This document shows positions 10,042-21,369 of a DNA stretch of 64,000 bases, one piece after another. Source of the stretch: Strix aluco (taxonomy: Eukaryota > Chordata > Aves > Strigiformes > Strigidae); contig NC_133957.1 of the NCBI RefSeq assembly GCF_031877795.1, positions 4,145,009 to 4,209,008 on the forward strand, given 5' to 3'. Every line of letters begins with the position of its first letter. Position 1 is the first letter of the stretch. The translations under genes and the position numbers were made by a program. The notes beneath the pieces are model-generated. The model did no database searches, was not told the origin of the DNA, and worked only from the letters and a program-made list of their open reading frames with translations.

Positions 10042-11394
10042 CTAGGAATTCCTAGTGACAATGCTTGCTTCCACAGTTCATTTCTCCACTCCTGACCCCT
10101 ACGTTGTCGGTCAGAGGGTTTTTGTTCCTGAGAATTATTTTGATGCAATTGTTTAATTTGCCTAACAGTGCAACCTACATTTTTTGTTTCATTGGGAATT
10201 TCATCCCATCCCATTTCTCGGGCATGATTTACAGTTTCATGTACTAAAGTTGCCCAAGTGGGTAATACTCTTGGTTCTAATTCTTCTTCCCCACTATTTC
10301 CAATAGTTTGTGTTAGATTTACTAATTCATTATAATTTAAGTCTCTCTGGATCTCATCCCGTTTTGCAATGAGAAAAGGTTTGAGCATGGCAGGGGCTCC
10401 TTTTATCAGTACTTTAAGTATAGCAGGAGCTACAGTTGCCGAAAGAGGAACATCAGTAGGTTTACGCTGATGCATGGCTTGAATACAGGCAGCTTTTGTA
10501 AAAGCTGCAGAGAGGTCATTTAGAGATTTGATAGGTATTAACAGAGGTTCTCCTCTCTCTAAGGCATCAATGCCACCAGCCCAATATGCCACTCTGCTTG
10601 TTAGTGAGTGGGGATCATTCGGGGGGTTGGGACCAGCATCCAAAAAGACACCAGGACCCCAATATCCACTGGCTTCATTGCCATCTAGTAAAATTCTATC
10701 TCCCCCGTTTAGAGAAACTCTCCATAGGTATTCAGTTTCAGTTTCTCCAGGCTTACGGCCGTAACGATCTTGTAAATGAGCTATTTGAATTGGATCAAAA
10801 GGGGTTGTTTTGCTGATGCGACTTCTCACACCACCCCGAGGTCCTGTTGTTTCCTCTGTTTTAATAATTGGTCTGACTGCAAGAGGGGGAGACTCAGGCG
10901 GCTGCAAATAATTATTTTCGTCTGAGTCGTCATTATGTGTATCACTCCAAATGTTACCATCCCAGTCTTCAGGGGACACAATTAATTTTCTGATTTGAAC
11001 AATATCAGGGGGGTTTGGAGACTGCATTAGCATCATTTCAACGCGTTCCCCCAGTTTTTGTTGTTTCAATTGGGATTCCTTAAGTTGCTGTTGCAGCTGC
11101 TCTATTTTAATCGATAACAGCAGATTGGTGGATTTGTGCCCTGTAATCTCATCTTGTAAATTTTGTATTTTACGATTAACTTTCTCTCGTTCATGACAGG
11201 CAGCTTCCAGGCACACTCCCAACATTTTACAAATCATACCTTTATTTTTTCCAAATTTAGTTGCACCTCGAGCAATAGTTAACTGTTTTTCTACCTCTTC
11301 CCAGTTGTGCCAATTATTATAAGCCCAATCCTCTGGGAAGGTGGGATTTGGTTGGATACCGTGTTTTTGTAAGTATTTGGTGATTTTGCTTGTT
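10042..11394 (-). pseudogene. gag: gag 5' part of the outer class III ERV, truncated by the nested insertion
   Basis: The frame is open from about 11394 (just after the primer site) down to the insertion point. The first ATG in frame is at 11235-11237 (MICKMLG); the open, protein-like sequence before it has no ATG, so either the true start codon was lost or a non-ATG start is used. Residues after the ATG form a likely coiled coil (charged, Q/L-rich). RKPGETETEYLWRV matches the KPGE segment of the other two class III gags in this window, identifying the capsid region. No zinc knuckle is seen. Translation would run into LTR sequence and stop at 10026. Confidence 0.8.
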
Positions 11395-11412
11395 ATCCTG
11401 CCGACTACGCCA
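11395..11412 (-). other. Primer-binding site, tRNA-Ser type (outer ERV)
   Basis: On the minus strand TGGCGTAGTCGGCAGGAT, complementary to the 3' end of vertebrate tRNA-Ser (AGA/UGA family) including CCA. It lies three bases inside the 5' LTR end at 11416. A serine primer is typical of ERV-S-like class III elements. Confidence 0.8.
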
Positions 11413-11415
11413 ATT

Positions 11416-12424
11416 TGTCGCGGATGAAAGTATTGACACGGTAATATTTAGTAAGAAGTCTAGGTTTATTAATAACTAACAGCAATTTGTTATTATAAAA
11501 TAATTCAGAAATACTAAAAGAAAGAAAAGCGACTTATTCAGATTCTAAAATGACAAGATTCACACTAACTTACTTAACGGTACCTATATATATACACATA
11601 TATACACATGCATGCACATAACAAAATGGACAAACATACAGAAACAAAGGTGTTTGGATTCAGTGGAATGAACACAGAACAGACATACACACACAGAAAC
11701 AAGGGTACGTACCCACACACACACACACACACACAGAGTAAAGAGAAGCTAGCTCAAAGAAAATTTCCCTCTTGAGTTTAGAGCAAATACTCACAATGCC
11801 TTGGCATTCCTCAACGGGCGATAATTGAGACTCAAGCGGGGGACTTCGCCCTGGCCTTCCGTCTGGAGCAGACGACACCTTAAGGGTTTGGTACCTGAGA
11901 GGCGTCCCAGCTCAGGGGAGATGCTGGTCACAGGCCCACTGCGATCCAGGAGAGCTCAAAGGGTCTCCCTGGTGGTCGCCATTTATAGGGTCCAAGATAA
12001 TTGACTTTTGTCAAATGCCTTCTGGTGCCTTCCAGCAGTTACAAAAGAATTTGATTAATGTGCGACTCTGTTATTGTTCCCATTTGACCACATCCCAGGC
12101 ACAGGTGTGCCAGGCCCTGAGGAGTTGATGGGCCATTTTAACCATTTCCGAGCAATCGGGAGGGGCAGGAGCCAGGCTCGTTAACATTGTCAGTCCTTAT
12201 CTCCACAGACTGGTGTATAGCTCGGGGGATGTGGGTGGAATCGCACCTAGCACCAAGCAGCCCAACAAAGAGGGGCGGGGGGGGTAAGGATTGCACCACC
12301 ACAATACCTTACCTGGTACCTACACACTTCAACTTTCCTGACACCACTGAATGCGGTCCTAACGGGAGCATGCATGCAGACTGCAAGGTGCGCCCAGGTT
12401 TTGCTGTCTCCCCGAATACAGACA
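11416..12424 (-). repeat. 5' LTR of the outer class III ERV (right boundary estimated)
   Basis: The plus-strand left end TGTCGCGG abuts the primer site. On the minus strand an AATAAA signal (11464-11469) lies about 120 bases after a TATATATA-type box (11585-11594), as expected for R/U5. A (CA)n tract near 11713-11732 sits in U3. The partner LTR is outside the window, so the far end cannot be checked; ...GAATACA near 12424 is only a candidate. Confidence 0.6.
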
Positions 12425-13989
12425 GTAAGATCATTCAGAGGCCACCAAAATTATTAGGGCCCTCACTGCTACAACCAGGGCAGGTATGAAGAAAGAAAGG
12501 TATTTGTGCAGATACAGGATCCACAGACGTGAGGGAAAATGGAGGGGGGGGGAATTGTGGTGGTGGTTTTTTTTTTTTTTTTTTGGTTTGGGTTGTTTAG
12601 TTTTTTGTTTGTTTGTTTTAAACTGGAAGTCCAGCATTTCATTGATAACCTGAATACACATCCAGTTTCTTGAGTTATTAAAAGCCAAGAAAGCAAGGAG
12701 AAGAAAGTGAAATCCATCACATCCACATCTTAGGCTGATAACAATTATTCAAAACTGTGTGATTTACTATGAAAAATGAAGACACTGGATATGTTGCAGA
12801 AAGGCTTTCACAGTGTAAAAAATGCACTTCTTAACTAAAATTGTCTCATAAGACTGTTATGAGCCAATTTCTCTGTTCTCAGCAAAGTCAGTATATCCAT
12901 TGGATCAATGTAATCTATTATTGTGGAGAAAACTATTCTACTGTATTGCAACACTGCAGTAAGTCATAAAAAATAACAACAGTATAAAACCTAATTCTAG
13001 GTCCTATAGAACTGGCACAGAAAGCATCAAGATGAATCTCGCATTCTTAAAAGCCTAGCATAAACCAAAAGACTCTGCTTATCTTCTTAAGAATATTAAT
13101 TATCTTTATGTTAAACTACACCAACTACTTACTTGTTTGTTTTCCTGAGATAAAAATCTTCATTACTCCAAAATTTATCTGCAGAAGCATGTGACAATGC
13201 AAACAGAAGGTATCTACAGCATTGCATAATGAGGTAATCTGATGCACACTGACAGCTGTGCTATCTGGGGGAAAGGTTCACTCATGAGAAATTCCATGAT
13301 ACACTTTACCTAGTTTCAGCACAGTCTTTGAAGAATATGAACCTATAAGGCTATTGCTACAAGGCATATTACATTCAGAATTGAACACATTTGATTTTTA
13401 AAAATCCCATGCTTAACATACAATATAAGAGGGGGGTGTGGAGGGTAAATATGAAATCACAACACGGACAAGATCAGGGGAAGCAAGAATGAATGGGAAC
13501 TCCTAGGTCACTAAGTAATATTTCCCCCCACTAAAGAAGATAACCAAGGGCAATCCTTTTCATATGTTTAAACAACCACCACATAAGGTTAGCTGAATCC
13601 TTTTACTCCTCAACTCTTAGAAATAGATTGTGCCTGAATCCTGCTGGTTAGAACTTTCTTCTCTCTACCTGGACCCTACATTTATCCATGACCAATTTAC
13701 AGCAGTTTCTTCTTTTGCCCAAACAGTTTCAGCTTATACATCTCTCTTACAGACCTGTATTTCCTTGAACACAGGTACAGTATCTCAGCTTTTTATCAAT
13801 AATTTGAATGGTGGTATGTGGGGATTTGGAAGGAGTCCCTGCAAGAAAATGGACGTGTGAGCAATCCTGCATATGGGTAAGACTGGCAAAGCCTCAGCTT
13901 TGGCAAGGATGTGATGAGGGAATGACCCTGGAAGAATGAGGAAGAACCCAGGAAGTTAAACAACTTCAAGGTGTTGGCCTGGGCAGAGA
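12425..13989. other. Intronic/unique sequence, no gene seen
   Basis: Contains a G-run (12542-12550), a T-run (12569-12584) and AT-rich unique sequence. No exon with plausible splice sites and no recognisable repeat was identified. By position it would be PANK1 intron 1. Confidence 0.5.
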
Positions 13990-14227
13990 AGAAGTTTGTA
14001 CAATATCGATGTGGCAGTTCTCAGCCAATCAGAAGAGAGCTTAAGGGGCATGTGCAAAGCTAACTGTCGAATCAGAAAGAATTATACCATGTGATTGTAC
14101 CTTGTGATTTTCACCTTCAGTATAAAAGACTTGTCCACCATATTAAAGTTGGCATTGCTTACTCACTGTGTGATCATACGCATGTCTTTATCTCCCATAG
14201 TGGTATCAGTACTCTGATATCTTAGTA
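13990..14227 (+). repeat. LTR-like promoter fragment (possible solo LTR)
   Basis: A CCAAT box (14025-14029), TATAAAAG (14121-14128) and ATTAAA (14142-14147) follow in the order and spacing of a retroviral U3-R, and a T-rich U5-like segment precedes the class I provirus. I could not find matching ends or a duplication, so limits and identity are uncertain. Confidence 0.35.
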
Positions 14228-14232
14228 ATAAA
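14228..14232. repeat. Target-site duplication ATAAA, left copy (class I provirus)
   Basis: ATAAA precedes the TG at 14233 and recurs at 23819-23823 after the terminal CA of the right LTR. Confidence 0.85.
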
Positions 14233-14829
14233 TGTTATAGACTATCTTGCCAAAATGATGCAAGTTAGGACTAATTAAATTTCAATTATTTATTTTAGCA
14301 AGCGGTAATAAGTAAAACAGCGCTGGGCGGCCGGGGAGTCCCTGTTCCACCAACGGCGCGCACTCACTTCCCGAGGGTCCGTCTTTTTTATATCCTCCGC
14401 CTTCCGTTATCGGGTCTCTCTGAGAGGTGTATCCTGCGTCTGCGCACTTTGCAGCTAGGGGGTCGCTCCATCCGGGTCTTCCTCACGTCACCAGCTTCTC
14501 GTATTTCCTACTTTCCTGAGAGTGGTTCACAAAGTCTTTGTTTATATCTTATAGAATATAGACACTATCCCCTTTTTTTTTCTTCTTCTTCTCCTCTTTG
14601 TTTTTCTCCCCTTTGTCCTTCTTCCCTTTCTCCCTCTTTTCAGTTTTTTGCCTAGTAGGAGTCCTTGCTTCAGCATTTCAACTTAGATAAGCACTTACAG
14701 TCAGTTAGTCGTTACACAGTGTAATAGTTAAGATTAAGCTTAGGCCAACATAGTTTATGGAATAACATGTCACGAGCTCCCAGTATCTTCAATGGAATTT
14801 GATGAACAAACAGTTTACTGTCTATCACA
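14233..14829 (-). repeat. 3' LTR of the class I provirus
   Basis: 597 bp, TGTTATAG...ATCACA as read on plus. On the minus strand TATAAAA is at 14386-14392 and AATAAA at 14289-14294. It differs from the 5' LTR at 11 positions (14272, 14306, 14313, 14345, 14362, 14526, 14552, 14568, 14595, 14602, 14645), with no length change. Confidence 0.94.
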
Positions 14830-17122
14830 ATCCCCCCTTTTTCTTTTTATCATTTTGTTCATCAAATCGTTGCAATTCTTGTTGACTTAACAGGAGAGTT
14901 TTTTTCAATTTAAAGTCATTATCTAATTGATTGTTTTTGGTTTTAATGAGTATTGGACGGGTGACAGATATCAGATATGTTACCCGCTGCATCATTCTCC
15001 AAGTTATGACATATAATATTATTGACAAAGTCAAACTGATTAAGATTAATATTAAGAGAACCACAATGGGGTGACACAACTTGTTCAAGATGCCTGTAGC
15101 AGTAGGTGACCATCCAAAAAGGGTGTCCCACCAGTTATGTTCTGCATTCTTTTTTGCTCTTTCCAAGATTCGGTGTATTTCTTCCACATTGTGATGAACA
15201 GTTATTAGAGTTTTCTGTCCGTTTTCTCTAACTTTCTCTAAAATTCTAACTAAGTCTTTGTGTTGAAGTAACTGTTTAACCAAAGTGAGATTCATTCCAA
15301 TGGGTGTAGGTTGTAGATTATGTATTAATGTATAATTGGATTGCAGGAGTTGGTAAGACGTGACTGGGGCTAAATAGGAAAAGTCACATCCGATTACCTT
15401 TGTGAAATTGCAAACACAGAGATTTGAATAATTTTTTGTTTCTATTATGATTTTGTCTACGGTTAAGAATTCACAAACCGTCCTCAAACATACACAACCT
15501 TCGTCAATATATATAAGTACTGTTTTAGGATTTTCATTGGGATGGACCTCAAAGTGACAAATATTTTGTTCGGTATCTAAACAAATATTTTGTGCCTTAA
15601 TTGCATTGTCTTCACAAATGAATTCTTGTTGTTCCCGTACAATGCAGGACTCTAGATTGACAGTTTGTCATTTTTCGTTTACCTTTCGGGCCCATACTCT
15701 ATGTTCAGAAGGATAGAGTATGGTCCCGTTGTGATTTAGCCCTAATGCAATGATAGGATAAATTTGGTATATAGTGGTATTGTAAATAGTGAGTATAAAG
15801 GTAGTAGCTGTGTTTGTGATGGGGTCATAGGTAAAGTTTACCAGGTTCCACCAGGATTGGAGTTTCTTTTCAAAATTAGTAGCATTGTCCCAAATTATTC
15901 TCCGAATTTCAGTAGGAAGAATACCTTCTTCACCTTCTCTTATAATTGAGGTAGTTATCGACTGCATCCATATTTGAGCCTGGATGCAGCTGAGAGTTAA
16001 AGAGAGGTTATTTTGGAGTACATTGAGTGCATCTGTAATCAATTCATGATCCTTTATATTTACCTTTTCCCCTTTTGGTAATATATTCGACAACAGCCAC
16101 TGGTTAGTTCCCAAAGCCAATAAGGAAGATCGCAAAGGTCTTTGTATATTAGTTAAATCACTAATTGAGGTAGCCAATTTGTTCATTATCACCTCCGAAT
16201 CAATACTATTTAAAACTCCCAATCCTGTTCCCAAAGCACCGGTTAAGTCTCTCTGAGTTCTTTTTGTGTGAGGAGTTTGTTTTTGCAGCCAGGTTGTCCA
16301 TCCCTCCTAAGAAGTCTTTAGGAAAGGTGAACATGCTGGTTGAATATTTGAAACATTATTTTGCATTAACAATTCAACTTGTTTGAGAGACCACGCCGGG
16401 TTAAATAGCATTTGTTGTTTACCTGTATTTCTAATTGTATATGGTCCAATTTTAAAAATTCTTGGGCTAAGCACGACTGTTGGTTGTGTTGGAACAGTAT
16501 GAGTAGTCTGAGTAGTCTCTTTGGGAGCGTGGGTTGTGGTTGTTGTAGTTTCCTCCTGTATATTCAATGGAAATCGGAAAGATATAGCTTGATCTCCTGA
16601 CCTGGTCCCTCCCAAACAAACTATGGACACCGGTTGGGTTGCAGTAAATGCATACCAACAGGCTTCCGACTCACAACGGGTTTGAGCTATTTTCGATTCC
16701 GTTTTGTCTCTGATAACGATTTGAGTAAAAGGGGGCTGACGGACGGTTTGAATTAAAGGGTGCCGACTTATTATCACATTTACATTGAATACTCTGCAGC
16801 CTATCTGTATCTCATCTCCTTTTTTAGCTGTCCAGGTATGGGATGAATTCTCTCATTTATATGTTTGGAGTGTTAGGTTATTGCTTAGTATGGCAGTTGC
16901 TAACTCTGTCCCATACAAATCTGCATCCATACTTCTTGTATGTCCATAATAAGCATCTGTCCAAGGCCATATAATTTGATTAGTTAGGGTATGTTCAAAA
17001 GGTTGGTGGGATTGGTTAGTCGTTTTAGCCCATCCTGGTAGTGTATTCATTGTAGCTAATACACCTAGCCAGACTATCCAATAGCTTCAATAGAAGGTTG
17101 ACGGGATTCTATAGATTTGCAT
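14825..17122 (-). pseudogene. env: env of the class I provirus, one continuous frame with four in-frame stops
   Basis: The likely start ATG is at 17120-17122, followed by a hydrophobic leader (SYWIVWLGVLAT). The surface subunit is short (about 260 residues) with a Thr-rich, mucin-like stretch near 16500-16560. A basic TKRTQR cleavage-like site near 16265 precedes the fusion-peptide-like DLTGALGTGLGVLN. The transmembrane subunit has a long heptad-like helix, several cysteines, an anchor (HPIVVLLILILISLTLSI, near 15050) and a cytoplasmic tail ending at 14825. I do not see the CX6CC or immunosuppressive-type motif usual for gamma-type TM proteins. Stops TGA 17087, TGA 16853, TAG 16307 and TGA 15668 all lie in this one frame, so no intact Env can be made. 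Confidence 0.82.
14830..14850 (-). other. Polypurine tract of the class I provirus
   Basis: On the minus strand an A/G-only run, AAAAAGAAAAAGGGGGG, abuts the 3' LTR. This is the standard position for the primer of plus-strand DNA synthesis. Confidence 0.85.
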
Positions 17123-17757
17123 ATTTTTTCTTAGTCTCTTTTGTATCGGGGTGTCTGACACTCTCGTCTGGTCCTTCTCCCTCAGAGGTCTTTTTTTCTT
17201 CAGAGTAGGGCAGTAAAGTTTTCCCCACTTTGATACGTCTCTGCCTCTTTTGCTTACTCTGTTGCTTAGAGTAGCAGGGTGTTCCATCTTCTCGTCAGCA
17301 GCCGTATTCTTCAGGGGTACGTTTGTCTCTACTCCGGGACACATAGGTCTCCCAGTTTTTATCTTTGACCTCGGGTTCACGACAGGGGACCCAGGGGATG
17401 TGCTTTCTACAGATCACCCTTAGGATCTGAGAGTGCTATTGAGTAGGTTAATTAGAGTGAGTGCACTCTCTTTCAGGATTTATCCCTTTAGTAAATATTT
17501 TCTACCAAGTTTTAGAATCTCCAGTTTTAGGGTCTGATTAGTTAATCTCCGTTCTCGTTAATAACACTGATTACAACTAGACCGAAGATTTATTCCATGT
17601 GTATTATGAATCCCCCAGCCTTCTTTACATACATTACACTTTACACTTTATGCATATAAAAGGAAAACAAATATAAGTTTCAATTGGACAAAAATATCAG
17701 GGTCTCACTCATCGAGTCCTTCGTAGGTTCTTATCTCACAATGTGTAGAGAGGTCTT
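17123..17757 (-). other. Spacer between pol and env of the class I provirus
   Basis: About 630 bases separate the pol stop (17758) from the env ATG. In gammaretroviruses these genes normally overlap. The env frame stays open upstream to about 17380 with a very basic sequence (KKKRPLREKDQ), but there it has only in-frame ATGs inside that stretch, so an extended leader is possible. A splice acceptor for env mRNA is expected here; I could not fix one. Confidence 0.5.
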
Positions 17758-20700
17758 TCAGGTTTTCCGAAGGGTGACTCGTAGATCCCCAGGAGGGTTG
17801 GTCACTTTCCAGGCCGGATCCTGTATAGGTCCCTTTACTCGGCTTGCGTGTGTCCACCCTTTTTCAGCAGTCCGAACAGCAGTTTCTGTAGTGACAAGAG
17901 CAACATAGGGTCCTTCCCAACGGGGGGTCAAAGAAGATTCTTTCCATGATTTGATTAGTACTTTATCTCCTGGTTGGATTTGATGCATGGCCACATCCAA
18001 TGGAGGCCTTTGTACTACCATCCCCCGAGTCTGTAGTTGTTTTCTCCTTGCCATTAGTTGTATCAGGTAGGACTTTATCTTTAATTCTTTAAGTTGGGGG
18101 TGATCCGGTGGTATTTCTAAATCATAAGGCATCCCATATAGCATTTCAAAGGGAGAAATGCCTACATCAGTTCGGGGCTGAGTTCTGATATTTAACAAGG
18201 CTAAAGGGAGACACTTTACCCATGACATTTTAGTTTCTAACATTAGTTTGGTAAGTTGTTTTTTTATTTCTCCGTTCATACGTTCAACTTTCCCTGAGCT
18301 CTGCGGGTGTCACGGAGTATGGTATTGCCACTGTGTACCCAGGGCAGCCAAAGTCTCTCTGGCTACTCTGGATACAAAGTGTGGACCTCTATCTGAGTCT
18401 ATTGCTTCTATTGCTCCATACCGAGGTATAATTTCTTCAAGTAATATCCTTGTTACTGTGTGAGCTGTGGCTCGGGCTGTGGGAAAGGCTTCTACGAATT
18501 GAGTTAAATGATCTATAATTACTAATAGGTATTTATACCTCCCCACCTTTGGTAATTCAGTAAAGTCTATTTGTATTCTTGCAAAAGGTCTATGAGCCAA
18601 TTCTCGCCCCCCATATACTCGTTTTCTTATTTGATGTTTATTTACTTTTTGACAAACGAGACATTTTCCTATCACTCGTTTGGCTATATCATATATCCCA
18701 ATGCACATGTATTTAGTTGCAAATTGATCCACTAATGCCTGAGTTCCCCAATGAGTGTTTTTATGGAATTGCTGCATTATTTTGGTAGCTATGGGTTTTG
18801 GGAGAACTTCTCGGCCGTCCGGGAGTTCCCATTTTCCATTAGCTTTCTGTTTAATCCCCATTTGATTTAATTTTGCTTGTTCTTGAACAGTAAAACTTAA
18901 AAGTTCATAGGATTTTCCATGGAAAAAGCACCACTTAAACCTTGGTCTTTCACATACACATTCTATACCGTTTACTCCGTATTCTTTCCAGCAACCATAA
19001 CAGGGGAGGTAATTATCTCCACAATTAACACACCGCTGTCTGGCCTCTATCGGATCATCCAAGTGCAGTGCTGATAGCGCTGCTCTCTTTGCCTCTTGAT
19101 CAGCAAGGTTATTCCCCCGTACTAAAGGATTTAGCCCCCTCTGGTGTCCTTTTACGTGTACTACCGCAATTTCGCTGGGCCCTCGTATAGCTTGCAAAAT
19201 TTGTGATATTAACTCCTGATGTACTAGGCTCTTCCTCCGAGAATTGATTAAATCTCTTTCTTCCCATATTTTCCCAAAGGTATGTACTATTCTGAAGGTA
19301 TATCTAGAATCGGTGTATATAGTTCCCACTTTTCTATTTAGTAATTGTAAAGCCTTTAATACTGCATATAATTCACATGCCTGTGCTGATCAGCTGGGAC
19401 TCAAGGGTCCTGATTCTATCACCTTAAAAGTTTTTCCATCAATTATGGCATACCCTGATTTTCTTTTCCCTTTTACCACTCGAGAGGATCCATCTACAAA
19501 TAATTTTTCTCCCTTCCCTAATTCCTCCTCTTCTAAATCTGGTCTTATCTTAGTCTGCTCCTCGATGTTACGGAGGCAATCATGAAAAAGATCTTGACTA
19601 GGTTCTCCATACAAAAATTGGGCTGGATTTTGTAACGATGTTGTTTCAAGGGTCAGGTGGGGGGACGTAATGAGGATTGCCTCATATTTTACTAGTCTAG
19701 CATCGGTTATCCATTTTTCTGCTTTTTGCTGTAACACACCTCTAATATTATGGGGTGATAGTACCTTTAATTCACTACCAAAAGTTATTTTATGCGCTTC
19801 CTCAACTAACAAAGCAGCTGCCACCACAACTTGTAGGCACGTAGGCCATCCCCGACTTACGGGGTCCAGTAATTTTGAGATATATGTTACTGGTTTCTTT
19901 TTTCCTGCCCATTCCTGGGCTAATACTCCAAATGCAGTTCCTTCCTCTGTGTTGACAAATAAGAAAAATGGTCTTTTTAGGTCGGGCAAGCTTAGAACAG
20001 GAGCATTTACTAATTCAGTTTTTAGTTCTTTTAACCGTTGATCATCTTCCTGAGTCCATTTTAATAATCCATTTTTAGTTATTTTGGTGTATAAAAACTT
20101 TACCTTTCCACTATACCCTTCGATCCACTGCTTATAATATCCAAATAGCCCTAATAGTTGCTGGACTTGTTTTTTAGTTTTTGGACTTGGTAGGGAAAGT
20201 ATCCCTTTCACTCTTTCTGGATCCAATTTCTTAGTTCCTTGACTTAATCGATGCTCTAGGTATTTAACTTCCTTTTCAACAAATTGTAATTTGGATTTTG
20301 ACACTTTCAGTCCCTTTAAGCTCAGGAAATTTAACAACTTGATGCTTTCTTCCCGAACCCTTTCCTCATCCTCCCCTGCTATTAAAAGATCATCTATATA
20401 CTGGACTAGGGTAAGGGTATCTCCTATCTGGTAATCCTGCAAAATTTGTTCTAAAGCTTGCCCAAACAGGTTTGGGGATTCAGTGAAACCTTGGGGTAGG
20501 ACTGTCCACCGGAGTTGAGTTTTCCTGTGGGTGTCTGGGTCCTCCCACTCAAAAGCAAAATAGTTTCTACACTCCTCTTTTAAGGGACATGCCCAGAAAG
20601 CGTCCTTCAAGTCTATTACACTGTACCACCGGTCGTTCGGGCCTAATTGACTTAAGAGAGTGTGTGGGTTAGCTACTACAGGGAATCTAGTTACAGTCCT

Positions 20701-21366
20701 TTTGTTAATTTCCCTTAGGTCATGGACTAATCTGTATCCCCCATCCGCCTTCTTGACAGGTAAAATGGGAGTATTAAAAGGGGACATGCAGGGTTCCAAT
20801 AATCCCTGCTTTATTAATCTCTGAATTTCTGGTTTTAATCCTTGCCTTCCCTCCAGAGGTATGGGATATTGCTTAATCCTCACCGGTACTTCAGGATCCC
20901 GGATGGTTACCATAAAAGGTTCAACATTCAATTTTCCCACCGTATCCGGAGTGTACCACACTTCAGGGTTGATTTTAGTCTCATCTTCAACCCGTAGGGG
21001 GCATAGTTTGATTTCAAGTTTGTGTTCTGTTACTTCCAAACTAATTCCTAATTCAATCATTAGATCTCTCCCCAGTAGGTTATAATCTGCCTCAGGTACT
21101 AACAATAAGGATCCCACCCCCACTTTAGAATCTGTTTCAAGGAGTACATCTTTAATTACCGGTGCTCCGAATGGTTCTCCTTTCGCCCCAACTACTTGTA
21201 CTTTTTCTGATGAAATCTTACATCCTTGGGGCAATGATTGAACAGTAGATCTCTCCGCTCCTGAATCTACTAAAAATTCTACCTCCTGTTGCCGAGGACC
21301 TACTTTTAACTTTATCAAGGGCTCAGTTCGTTCTCAGGTCCCCAGCAAATAGAGCCCCTGACACCC
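17758..21366 (-). pseudogene. pol: pol of the class I provirus (protease, RT, RNase H, integrase), interrupted by in-frame stops
   Basis: Same frame as gag after its TAG. Protease has FLVDSGAERS (DSG rather than DTG) near 21270. RT has LRWTVLPQGFTESPN and the catalytic YIDD near 20395. RNase H has LFVDGSS near 19500 and YTDSRY near 19310. Between RNase H and integrase is a cysteine-rich insert (19032-18919). Integrase has an HHCC finger (THWGTQALVD..., CLVC near 18655), IQIDFTELP, IDSDRGPHF and SSGKVERMNG for D,D,E, and a C-terminal EGPYVAL (GPY/F) module. TGA codons at 21334, 19390 and 18310 interrupt the frame; the last separates the integrase catalytic E from the two D residues. No frameshift. 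The end TGA at 17758 may be natural or another mutation. Confidence 0.88.
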
Positions 21367-21369
21367 CTA
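21319..21369 (-). promoter_or_regulatory. Gag stop-codon readthrough signal of the class I provirus
   Basis: Gag ends with TAG (21367-21369) and pol continues in the same frame. Eight to nine bases after TAG begins a stem: GGGCTC (21352-21357) pairs with GAGCCC (21319-21324). UAG, short G-rich spacer and stem are the known layout of gammaretroviral readthrough pseudoknots. The second strand of a pseudoknot was not established. A mutational TGA (21334) falls in the loop. Confidence 0.7.

Larger units (their letters stand above)
1..12424 (-). mobile_element. Outer class III ERV provirus, minus strand, interrupted by a nested provirus; 3' end lies outside the window
   Basis: Reading right to left there is an LTR (from 11416), a primer site (11395-11412), gag (11394-10042, resuming at 3193-3016) and pol (3025 to the window edge). 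The element is split at 3198/10037 by a plus-strand ERV-L flanked by a 5-bp duplication, so the two halves belong to one provirus. Protease, reverse transcriptase, RNase H and integrase motifs are all readable. Gag has no zinc knuckle, and the RT/integrase type fits class III (ERV-L/ERV-S, distant relatives of foamy viruses). The 3' LTR and any env would be left of position 1. The right-hand LTR boundary is not fixed, so 12424 is an estimate. Confidence 0.85.

Noticed and set aside
14449-14655. Identical short plus frames inside both class I LTRs (also 23438-23644)
   Set aside because: Antisense shadows repeated only because the LTR is duplicated.
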